A stretch of 64,000 nucleotides of DNA from positions 41,130,001-41,194,000 of the forward strand of contig NC_037090.1 in assembly GCF_002994745.2 (NCBI RefSeq). Reading direction: 5' to 3'. This document shows positions 10,513 to 22,779 of the stretch, in pieces. Within the stretch, counting starts at the first letter, position 1. Every line of letters begins with the position of its first letter. The stretch is from Rosa chinensis (lineage: Eukaryota; Streptophyta; Magnoliopsida; Rosales; Rosaceae). The notes beneath the pieces are model-generated. The model saw only the letters and a list, made by a program, of their open reading frames with translations, did not search any database and was not told the origin of the DNA. Made by a program: the position numbers and the translations under genes.

Positions 10513-11057
10513 GCCCTGTTCAATGTCTATGCTATCGATACGAGCGAGGAGGATACCCAGCTGAAGGAAGAGGTGAGCAATCTCTCTCGGTGAGTTAAGT
10601 ATTTGCATGAACAGAAGGGCATGCTAGAGAAGGAGCGGGACTCTCTGAGGCAGAAGGTTGATTCCTTGACTGCTAAGGTGGGCGAGCTGGAAGAGGCAAA
10701 GAAGAGGATCCCGGAGCTGGAAAGCATTGTTGGTGGCTTGAAGAAGGATCTGGAGGCACTCTAGGAAGCAGAGGAGAATGCCAACTCCTAGCAGGCCAAG
10801 GCAAAGTACTTGGAGAGCAATGTTCCCAAAGTTCGCCGGGCAGCGATGGAGGAGTACAAAGGCTCCTAGGAATTGGTTGACATGCTGATTGCTGCTCAAG
10901 ATAAAGCGGTAATCATGAAGTACTGGGAATAGGTGGCCGCCAGGCACATCGACGATGCCTAGTTCAAGCGGGCCTTTCTAGAAAAGAAGAAAAAGCAGCA
11001 GCAAGAAATGGCCAGAGCCAAAGGTGATGCTAGCGGGAGTCACTCTGAAGCTTGAGA
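10513..11057 (+). pseudogene. Coiled-coil C-terminal exon with five TAG codons
   Basis: One continuous frame reads heptad-rich sequence (LEKERDSLRQKVDSLTAKVG...) to GDASGSHSEA and a TGA. It is interrupted by five TAG codons (about 10762, 10789, 10867, 10929, 10960) plus one TGA (about 10591). In each TAG case CAG (Gln) would suit the coiled coil, so each fits a single C to T change at a CHG methylation site. Outside those codons the frame is intact across about 540 bp. Confidence 0.6.
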
Positions 11058-11351
11058 ATAGTTTGTGTTGTTATTGTTGTTTTTTCTTTTTCCTTTATTT
11101 TTTTTGTTTTTTTTAGCTTAGATTAGGCTTACCCTTATTTTGAACAATGGTTATTGAGCTGATACCCGGGTATCCCTTTGAATACTTCCTTTGCTTGGGA
11201 GGCAAAGCTTTTTTTGTGGATAATTGTAATTTTTTGGTACTTTGAATGGGAATGTTGAATGGAATTTTTTTGTGGATAATTGTAATTATTTTGCCTGCAT
11301 CTATGCTTTATTAGATTTTTTGTTTAGATACTTATTACTGGAATAGAGTAG
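11058..11351. other. Spacer between the X antisense gene and the end of pol
   Basis: T-rich non-coding sequence with a duplicated block TTTTTTTGTGGATAATTGTAAT (about 11211 and 11268). It separates two convergent reading units and probably holds their terminators. No specific signal can be assigned. Confidence 0.4.
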
Positions 11352-11824
11352 CTAACACCAAGGCCGTGTCCGGGATGCCCGGTGGCTAATGTAAAATGGA
11401 AACAATGGTCTGAATAATTCCTTTTTCCATACAAAATAAGTACCCGATGGGTAGCTTGCCATAGCTGGATGATCAAAAGCTAAGGTAAGATGCTCCGGGA
11501 GGTACTTGTAATAGTACCTGAGACGCTGTGTGTTCCATGGATGCCAGGATCTAATACCTTCCACGTCCCAGATGTAGAAAGTAGCGGGACCGACTTCTTC
11601 AACGATCTCATAGGGACCTACCCAGGAAGCTTCCAGTCCTCTTGGTTCCTGGTACACCTATTTCATGACCCAGTCCCCCATTTTAAGCATCCGGGACTGC
11701 ATCTTGGCATCATAGGAGCGGGCTATTCTCCTCTTATTTGTGAGGTTATGCATGTGCCCTACATCCATAATTCCTCCAGTAAGTCGGCATCTAGCTGAAG
11801 ACCTTCTGCATTGGTACCCGCATC
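11352..11824 (-). pseudogene. X pol, C-terminal end after integrase
   Basis: The minus strand encodes EASWVGPYEIVEEVGPATFY and HPWNTQRLRYYYKYLPEHL, matching the end of Y pol (WEGPYKIVEVV..., HPWNIEHLRYYYK). It is the integrase C-terminal region that handles DNA and chromatin contacts. It is cut from the rest of integrase by the B2 solo LTR, and the upstream part (11660-11824) has stops. Confidence 0.75.
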
Positions 11825-13773
11825 TGATAGGAGCATTTTAATGCGACATTTTAATATTTAACTCCCTATATTTTGCTTAGTTATTTCCTTTACTTAATCA
11901 TTTTTAATTTATTTTCTATTTTTTAGGTCTCATGGAGAAAATGGAGCAGAAATGAGCTGAAAAGAAGAAATAAAGTTTTCCTGGTCTAGCCAGGAAATCC
12001 TGTTCAAAAGAGGAAACTTTGTCAAAGTAAAACTCCTGAGTCAACTAGGAAGCATTGTCAGAAAAATGAAGAAAAATGGCATTGAGAGAGGAGTCCTGAA
12101 GGCACTAGGAGACCACATGGCTTGAAGAAAACTCAAGAAAGCCCAAGATCCTTCTAGATTAAATGTGAATTCCGGCAAAATGGGAAAAAGCCCAATTGAT
12201 TTAGGGTTTTTGGACGTAAAAGATATATTTTTGGGGAGAAAATATATTTTTCCTTGAAAAATGGATGGAAATCATGGAGTTAATGCCAAAAATCAAGAGA
12301 GGATCAAGGATAATGACACCATGGAGAGATTTAAGGGAGAAAATGTCCAAAACAAGTCCACATTCATTCCTATTTTACTCGAGAGTATTTTGGCCGAAAA
12401 TTAAGAGAAAAATCAGATAAATTCTTGAGAAAATCAGCAATATTGGGAAAATCAGCTCTAATATATTTTGAAAGATTATGGACTTATTTTGGAGTTTTTT
12501 GATTGGTTGGATGACTCAGCAGGGCTAACGTGGCATTATTGGACTGGCTGAAGCTGTGTGGCATGACTAGACAATTCTTTGGGAAATGAAAAAGAAGATT
12601 CATGAAGATTGGCCATTCCCCCATATATAACCCCCCCCCCCCCCCCCAGACGTTTACAACACACTCTTTCATTTAAAAAATTCTCCCATAACGTAACAAG
12701 CTCTCCCCCTCTCTCCATTCTCTAGTTGCAAGTTATGTGTTTTCAAGCAAGGAGAGGAAGAAGAAGAAGGAATCGTGAAGATCCTAGCCTCCATCATCCA
12801 CCTTGAAGACTTGCTTCCAAGATTCAAGATCCCAACATTTCAAGCTCTCCATCTTCATCTGCACTCACGGTGTAATTCGTTCTTTTTCCTTGTAATCTTT
12901 TGGTTTCCTTGTTTGAATTCGTATGAACTTGTTTCTAGTTAACAATAACGTTTAGGCCAAAGTTTAAGCCCAATTCTATGTTTAAATAAAGTTTTCGAAT
13001 TCTATGATTGTGATTCTATGTTGCTTATGTGAGTTTGTTCGATTGAATTTGCTTTACAGAAAACTTTTATATGTTTATGTTCTTTGGTGGCCAACTTAGG
13101 ATATATGCATGTAATTGGTGCTAGATTTAGGTAAACGATTCACCTAATAGTTTTGTGAACCTAAATCACAAGTATTAAAGGCTTTGGACAAAGGTCGAAT
13201 TCAATTGAAGATGATTGCAAATAGGTGAACTTATTCATACTAGGTTGTGCACTTAAGTTGATAACCTTTCTCTACGCTTCTTGCGTTGAACATGTTTTGA
13301 TTAGCTAGCTTTCTAGACTTTGATGGCATGTTTAATAGGATTGATCTAGGTGCTTTCACTTAGGTTAATTAGTAAAGGAAAGTAAAATATGGGAAATCAT
13401 GTGCGTGGAATGTTTCACATGATCAACTTCTTTCTCATGACTTAGATGATCAATTATAGGATTTGAATTGAGTTTAATCATATGGAATTGGTTTTGATCT
13501 TTGTTTCTTACGTTTCATTCTTGTACATATGTTTTTACATTTTCTTTATTTTGTTTGGTTTAATTTTCGACACCATAATTCTTAAACCCCCTTTTTTATT
13601 TCGTTATTTGTATATATTCTTTTTAAATTTTTACTTTATGTTTTTATTAATTCTTTATTTGTTTTTGCAATTACATGTGTACCCTCAATCCCCGGTTAGA
13701 ACGATCCCTACTTATTCTATACTAACGATGACATTTTTCAGGGTTAAATTGTGCGCTTACTTTTGCATTATCA
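11825..13773 (+). mobile_element. B2: solo B LTR (1949 bp) inserted in X integrase
   Basis: Begins TGATAGGAGCATTTTAATGC and ends TTTTGCATTATCA, flanked by GCATC (11820-11824) and GCGTC (13774-13778), a 5 bp TSD with one change. It has a CATATATAAC box at about 12623, an 18 C run just after, and TGTACCCTCAATCCCCGG near its end like other B LTRs. X pol resumes on both sides, so it is a clean solo LTR. The long frames inside it are shadows. Confidence 0.85.
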
Positions 13774-13778
13774 GCGTC

Positions 13779-15244
13779 AAAGTACTCGATCCTTCCATTT
13801 TTCATGTGGGTTTCGATGGGGAGTACTTCTTCTATTCCGGAAGCCATGCAGAAGGGAGTCTCTCTGGTAGCCTCCGTTGCTGTTGTTCTGATGGCCCATA
13901 ACACTTCCGGGAGCTTGGAGGCCCAAAGACCCTTGGCATCATCCATCTTCTTCTTCAGAACCTTCTTGATTATCTTGTTGATAGCTTCTACTTGGCCATT
14001 TGTTTATGGATGCGCTGGCAAGGTGTACAAGATCTTGGTGCCTATGTTCTTGGTGTATGCCCTTAACTCATCATTGTCAAACTGGGCCCCGTTGTCCATG
14101 ACAATAGTGTCCGAGACTTTGAATCAACAGTAGATGTTCCTCTATAGGAAATTCTTGACTTTTTCAGTCATGATGGCTACTAAGGGCTCTGCCTCGACCT
14201 ACTTAGTTTGGTAGTCTACTGCTACGATGGCATACTTGAACTGACCTATCACCGTAGGGAGCTTAATAGGCGCAAGGCGCAAGTAAAATGGAGAACACAA
14301 TAGGCGGGTCTCGAGGGATGTTCACATACATCTGGCATTTGTGGTAAGAACTAAATACTGTCTCAGCTATCGCGGACATAGTTGACCAGAAGTACCGGCA
14401 CGTAGGGCTTTGTGAGAAAGAGAGCGAGCGCTCATGGTTACCGCATACTCCTCTGTGGATGTCCTTGAGGATCTTCTGTCCTTCTTTTGGCGTGACACAC
14501 TTGAGGTTAGGGAAGCAGTGACCCCTTCTGTACAACTTGTCATTCATAATCGTGTATCGTGTTGACCTTAACTGTAGCCTTCTAGCTTCAACCTTGTCTT
14601 TCGGGGTTAGGCCATCAACCATGTATTTGAGTATTAGGTCCATCCATGAGGCAGTGTTGTCAATGGCAAGTATCTCCGACACCGTTTTAGAAGTGCTTGG
14701 CTTTCCAATAATTCCACCCTCGTGGCCTTGTATGCAACATTTATAGAAGTTGCCGCAAGCTTGGCGAGGGCATCTGCCTTGTGATTCTTTGCTCTAGGTA
14801 TCTGAGTAATTGTGAATGTGGTGGTATCTGAGTAATTGTGAACGTGGTGAATCGTTGTACCAATGCCTTTGCAAGAGGCTGGTAGGATGACATTTGAGGC
14901 TCTTTGGCTTCGAAGTCCCCGTTGACCTGATTTACCACCAATTGGGAGTCGCTAAAGATGTGAAGGTGTTGAACACCTATCTCCCTGGCCACCTGGAGGC
15001 CCGCAATAAGTGCCTCATATTCAGTGGCTTTATTTGATGCCTTAAATTCAAATTTCAAAGCGTACTTGAAAATTTCGTCTTCCGGACTGATAAGCAGAAT
15101 ACCCGCTCTACTCATCCTTTTGTTTGAAGCTCCGTCAACATAGAGCTGCCAAGTACTCGGTGACTGTGGGCATGGGGCAGGTGAGACCTCGCTCAGAGGA
15201 TTCCATTCTTGAGTAGGGATCAGCTCAGAAATGAAGTCGCCTAC
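13779..15244 (-). pseudogene. X pol: archaeal-type RNase H, integrase zinc finger and integrase core
   Basis: In minus-strand order: RNase H (STWQLYVDGASNKRMSRAGI, ATEYEALIAGLQVAREIG, IFSDSQLVVNQVNGDFEAK; about 15170-14780), the integrase HHCC finger region (GVCGNHERS..., SYHKCQMYVNIPRDP; about 14480-14290) and the integrase core (VMDNGAQFDN near 14100, HPQTNGQVEA-like region, then KLPEVLWAIRTTATEATRET at about 13900). Several frameshifts and stops show decay. An aligned stretch of Y pol has the same order. Reverse transcriptase should precede RNase H but is missing: the sequence passes into B-family DNA at about 15245. Confidence 0.85.
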
Positions 15245-16015
15245 TATTGGTGAGATATGATATAGGGATAGTCGCCTAGACATAAGTCTCTTTCCTTTGT
15301 TTCAGAAGGCCGGATGCCCAGATTAAGAGTTAAGTGAGAGGGAGGACTCATTTTAGTGATACTACGGAAGCTACTCCCTCATTGATGTTTAGGCCCCTAT
15401 CGGCTACTCCCACATAGTGGTTTAGGCTCATTTTATAGTATCTCTGATATCCAATTGAACCCATCACCCAGGGTCTCAACCTAAGACACCATCCGTATGC
15501 GCCCCTTACTCAGCTGGGAAATTAACTTATGTGTTAGACCGTTCTCCAAGTACTAATAAAGGCCGCCCTCAACCTCAAGAGACCTGAGCAAGGTACTAAA
15601 GAAGGGTTTAGGCCAATATTAACAAAAGGGCCCTTGTCTACTCATACGATTTTACACACCTACAACAATTAAGTATTTAGCTAAATTCATAACCTAAGTA
15701 TATTAATCTAAGTGAAACACATACAATTTACAACATGCTAAAAAAAAAAATCTAAGTGAAACACATTCAATTTACAATATGGTTAAAAAAAACAACTTCT
15801 ACAAATTGTACAACAATGATGAAAGACATGCTTAATTTTGTAACACTCATAAAACTTAAACTAAATCACAATTAAAGCTTGGCCTAACCAAAATCGCAAT
15901 TTGTCACCATTCCACAAGTGTAGTACAAAAATTAGCATGCATTCTATATACAACAAAATCGATAACACTTTAAGTGCAAGGGATTTTAACAATCCACGGC
16001 AACGGCGCCAAAAAT
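15245..16015 (-). other. B-family internal region, left part of the tandem array
   Basis: Non-coding on both strands. 15515-16015 repeats (reversed) as 22277-22779, for example AGCTGGGAAATTAACTTATG and AGGGCCCTTGTCTACTCATA. A good tRNA-Asp primer site lies at 15993-16010 (minus strand TGGCGCCGTTGCCGTGGA), directly beside LTR B3. The exact junction with X near 15245 is uncertain, and no TSD is seen there. Confidence 0.55.
15993..16010 (-). promoter_or_regulatory. Primer-binding site for tRNA-Asp (B3)
   Basis: The minus strand reads TGGCGCCGTTGCCGTGGA, 17 of 18 bases complementary to the 3' end of plant tRNA-Asp including CCA. It sits five bases from the LTR end. This is the minus-strand primer site of Athila-like elements. 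Confidence 0.7.
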
Positions 16016-19000
16016 TGATGCGGCTAAAATAGCCTCACAATTTAACCCAGTAAAATGTAGTTGTCAGTATAGGATAAGCAGGGATCGTTCAGTCTTGGGA
16101 TTGTAGGGTACACCTACACAAAAAGGTCAATTAACAAATAAAAGAATAAAATGGGGGTTTTCAAATTTGGTTCCTAATCTACTTAAAATAAAAACAAAAC
16201 AAATAAAGCTATATACAATGATCGACTTCCATAACCTAGACCACTACCACTCGAAAATTACTAAGTGTAAAAACAGAAAATTCATTTCAACATGCTACAA
16301 AAATGTGCCCATCTTAAATGCCTAGATAAGAGCCCAAATGAAAAGTCTCAGTGGATCAATCCATTTATCTGATTCATTCTAATGTAGGCTTGGATCGAAA
16401 AAGTCCTTACCAAGCCTAATACTACTAATTTTTGAAAACACTCAGCGTAGTTCTCTTAACTAGTAGTATTATCTAACCCTCGAATCAACTCACACGTGCA
16501 AATTAACCATTACACATAGAATTTAACACGTAATTTCCAGAATCATTTAATCATTAAAGCATGATTTTTACCACCCGTTAGAACTAATTGCTACTTGTTT
16601 AACTCAGTGTCTTAACAAATAACAATTACTCTTGGCAAATTAAGCAAAAAATCACACCATTATTCTATCATGAAAACTTATTAACCTAACTCTAAAAATT
16701 ACCTAAACACGTAAAATGGCACAAGATTGTAACATGCATCATAAAAGAATTCTCGAAATTAGCTCAATAATAAACTGAAAATCTCAAAAATATTAATAAA
16801 AATATTTTGAAAATTTCTTGTCTCCAATTACACAACTCGCAAATTGAAACACACAAAACCAAAACAAAAATTATAAGTAGAGTCATAGTTACACTTTGAA
16901 GCTTTCTTCAGCGGCTTAGCAACACGGTGATGAACTCGTCTCTACTATGGTGGTGGAGCGTCCTTGACTCAGCACCTAAGAGCTTCGTAGATTGATGGAT
17001 GGATGGTGTCACGGGCTTGTAGGTGACGGAAGTTTACACTACTACAAAATATGCATCACACAACAGTGTATAACTGTTGTCCCAAGAGTAAAGTTCTGTC
17101 GTCTATCTCGGTGTTGTGTGATTACAATACTCAGATGACGGTGAATCACCGTTGTGTGTCGATCATAGGGACAACGCAGAAGATAGAACTGTTGTCCCAA
17201 ATATGCGCATGCCAATGCCAGAAATTGGATGCACGGCATGCACCGCATCCAATTTGTTGTTTCAATGGCTACTCACACAACAGAATTAAGTTTCCAACTG
17301 ATGTTGGTTGCCTAATCAGACAACAGAAATGTTATGAACTGTTATTGGATGATCTTTACCACAACAGATATTTGTATATAACTGTTGTGTGATAGTTGTA
17401 ATTATATTTGTGGCCAACCAATGGCTGTTGTATGTGAAAGATTAAGGTTGAATTTTGCCCCAATTGTACAACACAATGGTTCTATACTGTTGTGTGATTC
17501 AACAATAGGACAACTGCTTTATGTTTTTTCTGTTGTGTGATTCACAACAAACACATACTCATACAACCTAATTTACGAAATGTCGTTTATTCATTATCGA
17601 TTATTTGCCTAAAATATTTGCACAAAAATAATGCTCCATATATATTTGCATAGGAACAATGCTCCAATATATTTGTCAATCATCCATACATTCAAGTTTC
17701 TAGACCATAAAACCAATAAAGAAAGCATTGTAGCTAGCTTAACATAGCAACATTCTAGCTAACAATTTCAAAAAATGAAAAACAGCAAAAGCTGATACAA
17801 TATATACTTAACATGCACATATGTAGCTGCTTCATATATGGCTCCTACGTAGAAAGGTCCACTGCTTTCCAATTGCTCAATCACTACATCCATGTCATGC
17901 GATGCTTCTCGAGTTTCTTCTTGTCTTCCTGTCCATGAATCACTAACCATTATGTCATGTATCAAAACATAATTAGGGACTAACAAGACTGAGAGAAGGT
18001 ACACTTAAACATAATTAGGGACTAACAAGACTGAGAGAAGGTACACTTAATCAATCAGTGATACTATAGTCATATACCGAATTGAGGGAAAAAACTTATG
18101 AGTTCATTAGATATTTATGACTCAATTCGAGAACAGGCAATCTATCATACAAAGTGCTATCAGAATTGGTTGATATGATAGGATATGCAGCAAGAATAAA
18201 TCGACTGAGATGTAGATACTTACTGGAATACATGCTAGTAACAACTTTCATTATCACCAATTAAAATTGACTGCCTAATAAGTTCATAAACATGCTTTCT
18301 CTGCACTTGGAAAAAGGAACAGAACAACTTCATGAGCAAGAAAGCACAACTCATAAACCTGTTGATCCAATTTATAGATTTTCTCTCTTTTTTTCTCGTT
18401 CAATTTATGCACACATTAGCATACAAGATGCTTTATTTATAGAATGCTAACTAATTATATAGATCTCCCTGATTTAGTAGTTTTATCACTTACTCAACAT
18501 AACTGGTGGTTTCTCCTCAGGGAAGTACAAGAATCACAAAGTCTATACTGCTGGTCAATGAAAAAAATTTCAAACCTAAATAACTGTGATTATAGTAAGC
18601 ACATGGTACTACAAAAAAGACATTATTTCCAATCGTACCTCCAATACTTCATCAAACTCAACCAGACTCTTTCTTCAAGTATTTGATTTTATTATAAAAC
18701 TGATATAGCAACAAGAAGTGAGAGCTTACCCTAAACCTTGTTTCTGCTCCACATATGACCAAATTTGCAGGCTTGTCATGTTAGAGATATATTTGGGAAT
18801 TGATCATGTTATATTGCAGCTTCTTAACATACTGCAGTATAGAGCAAAATGCATAAGAAAAATGATTGTTATGAACTTCTGGATTATTCTAATTAGAAGA
18901 TACTAAAACTATAAAGATGACTCACAATTATTGCACGTTTTTCATGTTCGGCAAGTTTGGAAAAACTGAGCTCTCTCTGGTTAAGTCACTGATTACTCTG

Positions 19001-19679
19001 CCTCATAATAAGAAAGACAAAAGCCTATTTCAGTAATGATCTTTCAAAGCAAAGAAGGGAAAGAATGTGAAACTAAGATAACTGCTAAGTTATAAGCCAT
19101 GACTCACAAGTATGTCATATTACTTAAGGCAGAAAGAGTAGAAGGAATGGGCCCTTCAAAGCCACTCTCTTGCATCTCTCTGGCGAAAATATTTTATAGC
19201 AATTAATATTACACATGAAGTGTTTGTATACAATTAAAAAGTATAGCAGAAAATTAAAGATCTCTTACATAGAATCACTTCAAACACTTGAAACCATATG
19301 CATTTTGATACAAAAATGTATATGAACTTATACACAAAATTGGGTCACACAGAAACTGAAAGAGAAGAGTTAGTAAAAGTACCAAGTTGGCTTCAAATTA
19401 GCAGCAATGAACAACCAATATCCAATAGTCCTAGTAATCAAAGCATTCTTTGGTCCCAGTTTCCTAACCACCGGAGACAAGTACAAAATCCCAAGCGACG
19501 TTGTTCTCAAATCCTCCTCCTGATACCAAAACCCATATCAATTTAGCTACAAATCAATCAAAATGTTTTTTCAATTCACCCCTTAAATTCGAAAAGCCAA
19601 ACTCACAATGTTGATAGTGCTTTCTAGATTCTAAGCGGCATCGTAAGCAAGAAAGATCAACAAAAATGCAGAGATGATA

Positions 19680-19978
19680 ACATGAACATCTCTAGTATGA
19701 CTACTTCCCTCCTTGACCGGCAAATCGTCGGCGACGAAGAGAGACACTATCTGATGAACATAGAGTCGTGGACCTTCTTGTCACTGGCCCAACACAACGC
19801 CGCATCATCGAAACAGCACAGCACGTTCGCCTCCGCCGTTACGAACACCTTCGTCTTTTGTATCACTTCAATTGACCCTAGTTTGAGAGCGAGGAGGAGA
19901 GAGAAAGTGGATCTGGGGCACTATATCTCCTTCATCGCTAAAGAGGAAGATGAACAATCTAAGAGAACAGAACCCTAA
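19680..19978 (-). pseudogene. Possible captured gene fragment in CACTA2
   Basis: A locally GC-richer, coding-like block. The minus strand reads VFVTAEANVLCCFDDAALCW then ASDKKVHDSMFIR; the plus-strand frame at 19682-19978 is the other candidate. I do not recognise either product. Composition contrasts with the AT-rich rest of the element, which fits capture of host sequence. Low certainty. Confidence 0.25.
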
Positions 19979-20358
19979 ATCTAAGAGAAAGGTTGAGATA
20001 GATAGGGAACTAGATTCAAAATCTACCTTTGGTCTTGGTTTCTTGATTATCTTGGAGGGCGACTCTGTTCATCCTCAGCCATTAGATTGAGATTGAAAAT
20101 TTAAGGGTACAAAAGGAGAAAAGGAAAATTGAAATTGGAAGAGTGAGAGATGAGAATGGTGGTTGGCAAAGCTGTTGAGAAGTTGAAGAAGAGATTTCAG
20201 TGCTAGGTGATTCAAAGACATCGATTTCGAAGAATAGAGTGAGGATTTAGGGAGAGAGTGATCGAGGGGAAGAATAGAGAGGCTGTCGAGTCCAAGAATA
20301 GAGAGAGTATCTAAGTTTGTAAAACTGTGGAGTAGTGGATGACATATCCTATCCTCTT

Positions 20359-20382
20359 TTTTTTTTTTTTTTTTTTTTTTTA
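20359..20382. repeat. T homopolymer in CACTA2
   Basis: A run of about 23 T that generates the poly-lysine in a minus-strand frame (20075-20407). It is low complexity, not coding. Confidence 0.6.
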
Positions 20383-21661
20383 AGTCTATGAGACAACGTA
20401 TAATCAAAGATCTGTTGTATGAATGTAAAATTTTTTGACAAACAGGGGGAGGGAAATTTTGCCGCCTGTGTCTATGTGGGTTTCATTTGAGTGAAACTTT
20501 GCCGCTCGCAATTTTGCACCTCGTTCAGACAACAGAACTATAACAATCTGTTGTACAAACTTGTGCATCTTGCACTAGGTACACCTAGTAGGATTTCTCA
20601 AAATTCATACAACATTTCGTTATACAACAGATAATAAAAAACTGTTGTGTGGATAGTTCTAATTCCATTTTCGTGAGCTTGTTCTGGGAGGGAATTATGT
20701 GCTCATTTCCTTCCATTCTAGGCCTCTGATTTACACAACAGAAACTTCTTAACTCTGTTGTGCAATAACTTCCTAAAAAACAGGTTTTCAATTTGATTAT
20801 ATTCACACAACAGAAATAGATTTTGTACCGTTGTATGATAGAGTTTGTGTTAACACACAACAGCAGATTTGTGTTCTGTTGTGTGATGGGTGTTGTGTGT
20901 TTCTATTTTTGTAGTAGTGTTAAGGAGTGAATTAGGCAGTCTTGGAATGGTTTTTGGCCAGAAAGTGATAGGCAATGAATTATCTTGGCTGGGAAGTGAT
21001 CTTGGCTGGGAAGTGATACCAATTATGTTCTGGAAGTTGCCTATTTATAGGGGAGCATTGGTTGGCTTTTGTCAATCATACCCTTCATCATTGGACGGAT
21101 GGGATTGCATCATAATTCCTTTAATTTGCCAACTGAAACATCTCTTTTAAGGCCTTAACTCCTCTCATAATGGGGCAATTCCTTTAATTTCCAAGCTGAA
21201 ACGTCTTTCTCTTATTTATTTTCCAGTTGAAACATCTTTCTCTTTTATGCCTCAACTGAAAACGTCTTTCTCCTTTATTCCCCAGCTGAAAACGTCTTTC
21301 TCCTTTATTTCCCTTCTTCATTGCTTGGTCCAATATCTTAATGCTTCATTTTATGACTCCATCATTGCTGTTTCCAAGAGTTCCACTAGGCAAGGTTTCC
21401 TACAACAAGCCGGAGAATATCAGAATTTTCTAGAGAAAATAAAGGGAATTAAAATGTAAAGACCGCAAAAATAGTTGACAGTTAGGAATCCTGATCCAGC
21501 TAGGATTTTTCATGAATTTTACTTTTTCCGCCTATTTCACTCCAAACACTCAACAAGACTCTCAAAATGACTTAATGACTCAAAACACTAAACTAAGGGA
21601 AAAATAAGGCTAAAATGAGGCACATAATCAATAATATCGTCACACTTTTTTGCTCCTATCA

Positions 21662-22276
21662 CACTCCTTATTGAAGAATGAAATGTCAAGAACCTTCAAG
21701 AATCTCACTGAAATTTACAATCCTTTTCCACTTCAAATTCTAACTCCATGTTTCTCTCAAAACCGAATTCAAAGTATACCTTTCTTCCATGTTCACGGCA
21801 CATGATCTTCTTGAGACTTCTAGATACTTCACGAACGTTCCAAGGCTCTCCTAGTACGAGTAGAACTCCATATGCAAGTAGGTTTCCTAGTTGAATACAA
21901 ACTTCTTTTCTGCGATGCTTTTACACTCTTCCGGAACCTTCTTGAGTAATCGTTATTCAACAGGGACTCCTTGTCACACTAGGATTCCTTATATGAGTAG
22001 AATTGGGTTTCCTTGTCCAAGTAGAACTCCTAGTCCAAGTCAGCTTCAGACTCCTACTCCAACTGGATTCCTTTTCCAAGTCAAATTGGGAAAACTTCCA
22101 TTTCTTCATTTCTTTCCATTTCTGCGCCACTTGTGCCTTCCTTAGCCATTTTTGGACTTTGGGACTCCATTTTACCAGTAAAAACACTAACTAAGTTAAA
22201 TTGATCAAGATAAAGGAAATAACTTAGCAAAATATAGAGTTTAAACATTATAAACATCGCATTTATGCTCCTATCA
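21662..22276 (-). mobile_element. Truncated B-type LTR, 5' part, minus orientation
   Basis: It ends on plus with AACATCGCATTTATGCTCCTATCA, the reversed start of a B LTR, including the inverse of GCTAAGTTATTTCC seen in B1 and B2. The other end meets B3 at 21661/21662. About 615 bp is present, so it is a partial LTR from a diverged copy inside the array. The repeated AGTAGAACTCC/AGTAGGTTTCC words at 21850-22070 are a local minisatellite-like feature. Confidence 0.6.
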
Positions 22277-22779
22277 CTTACTTAGCTGGAAAATTAACTT
22301 ATGTGTTAGACCATTCTCCAAGTGCTAATAAAGACCGCCCTCAACCTCAAGAGACCTTAGCAAGGTACTAATGAAGGGTTAAGGCCACTATTAACAAAAG
22401 GGCCCTTGTCTACTCATACGATTTTACACACTTACAACAATTAAGTATTTAACTAAATTCATGACAACAAATAATTTACAACAATTAAGTATATTAATCT
22501 AAGTGAAACACAAACAATTTACAACATGCTTAACCTAAGTGAAACACATACAATTTACAACGTGCTTTAAAAAAAAAAAAAAAAAAACTGCTACAAATTT
22601 CACAACAATTATAAAAGACATGCTTAATTTCCTAATGCTCATAAAACTTAAACTAAATCACAATTATAGCTTGGCCTAACATAAATCGCAATTTTTCACC
22701 ATTCCACAAGTGTAGTACAAAATCGATGACACTTTAAGTACTAGGGATTTTAACAATCCCCGACAACGGCGCCAAAAAT
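22277..22779 (-). other. B-family internal segment between two LTRs
   Basis: About 500 bp repeating 15515-16015 in the same orientation. It carries a primer site at 22757-22774 (minus strand TGGCGCCGTTGTCGGGGA) next to B4. At its other side it meets the partial LTR without any polypurine tract, so it is not a normal element body. No gene. Confidence 0.65.

Larger units (their letters stand above)
8709..11057 (+). pseudogene. Decayed antisense gene of element X (putative gypsy-type transposon domain, coiled-coil C-terminus)
   Basis: This lies on the strand opposite to X gag-pol, between pol and the 3' LTR, the place where Tat-lineage elements carry an antisense ORF. Fragments match the Y antisense protein: 8983-9150 (GWVALHKNIFHQGLSL versus CAAVHEAIFRQGVTFP), a middle exon (about 9607-9671), an exon from 9743 after a T-rich acceptor (with the open frame 9858-10418), and a coiled-coil exon (about 10513-11057) ending GDASGSHSEA. 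Intron ends are visible (G|GTGAGA at 9672; TTTTTTGCAG at 9742; GTGAGT at 415 of the 10 kb block; TTCTTTAG at 10512). It is broken by frameshifts and by five in-frame TAG codons in the last exon. Function in living copies is unknown; a nuclear or DNA-binding role is only speculation. Confidence 0.65.
17037..20919. mobile_element. CACTA2: non-autonomous CACTA transposon (3883 bp)
   Basis: Both ends are present: CACTACTACAAAATATG at the left and the inverse of CACTACTACAAAAATAG at the right. It is flanked by the 3 bp TSD TTA (17034-17036 and 20920-20922). The sister LTR B4 has the empty site GAAGTTTGAGGAGTGAATT (about 23806). Subterminal regions (17050-17550 and 20380-20890) are dense in ACAACAG/CTGTTGT motifs in both orientations. 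No transposase domain is visible, so movement would require proteins supplied in trans. The centre is AT-rich and mostly non-coding. Confidence 0.9.
16016..21661 (-). mobile_element. B3: B LTR, minus orientation, carrying CACTA2
   Basis: On plus it starts TGATGCGGCTAAAATAGCC and ends TTTTGCTCCTATCA (the reversed LTR). Removing CACTA2 and one TSD copy leaves about 1760 bp, close to the neighbour B4 (1662 bp), which has the same sequence order and an uninterrupted site. No credible coding frame. Confidence 0.8.

Noticed and set aside
15993..16010. tRNA-Asp gene fragment
   Set aside because: Only the 18 bases of the 3' end are present, next to an LTR, so this is a primer-binding site.
19682..20407. 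Open frames on both strands in CACTA2 as autonomous transposase
   Set aside because: No transposase motif, one is poly-lysine from a T homopolymer, and the frames are short. I keep only a weak note of a possible captured fragment.
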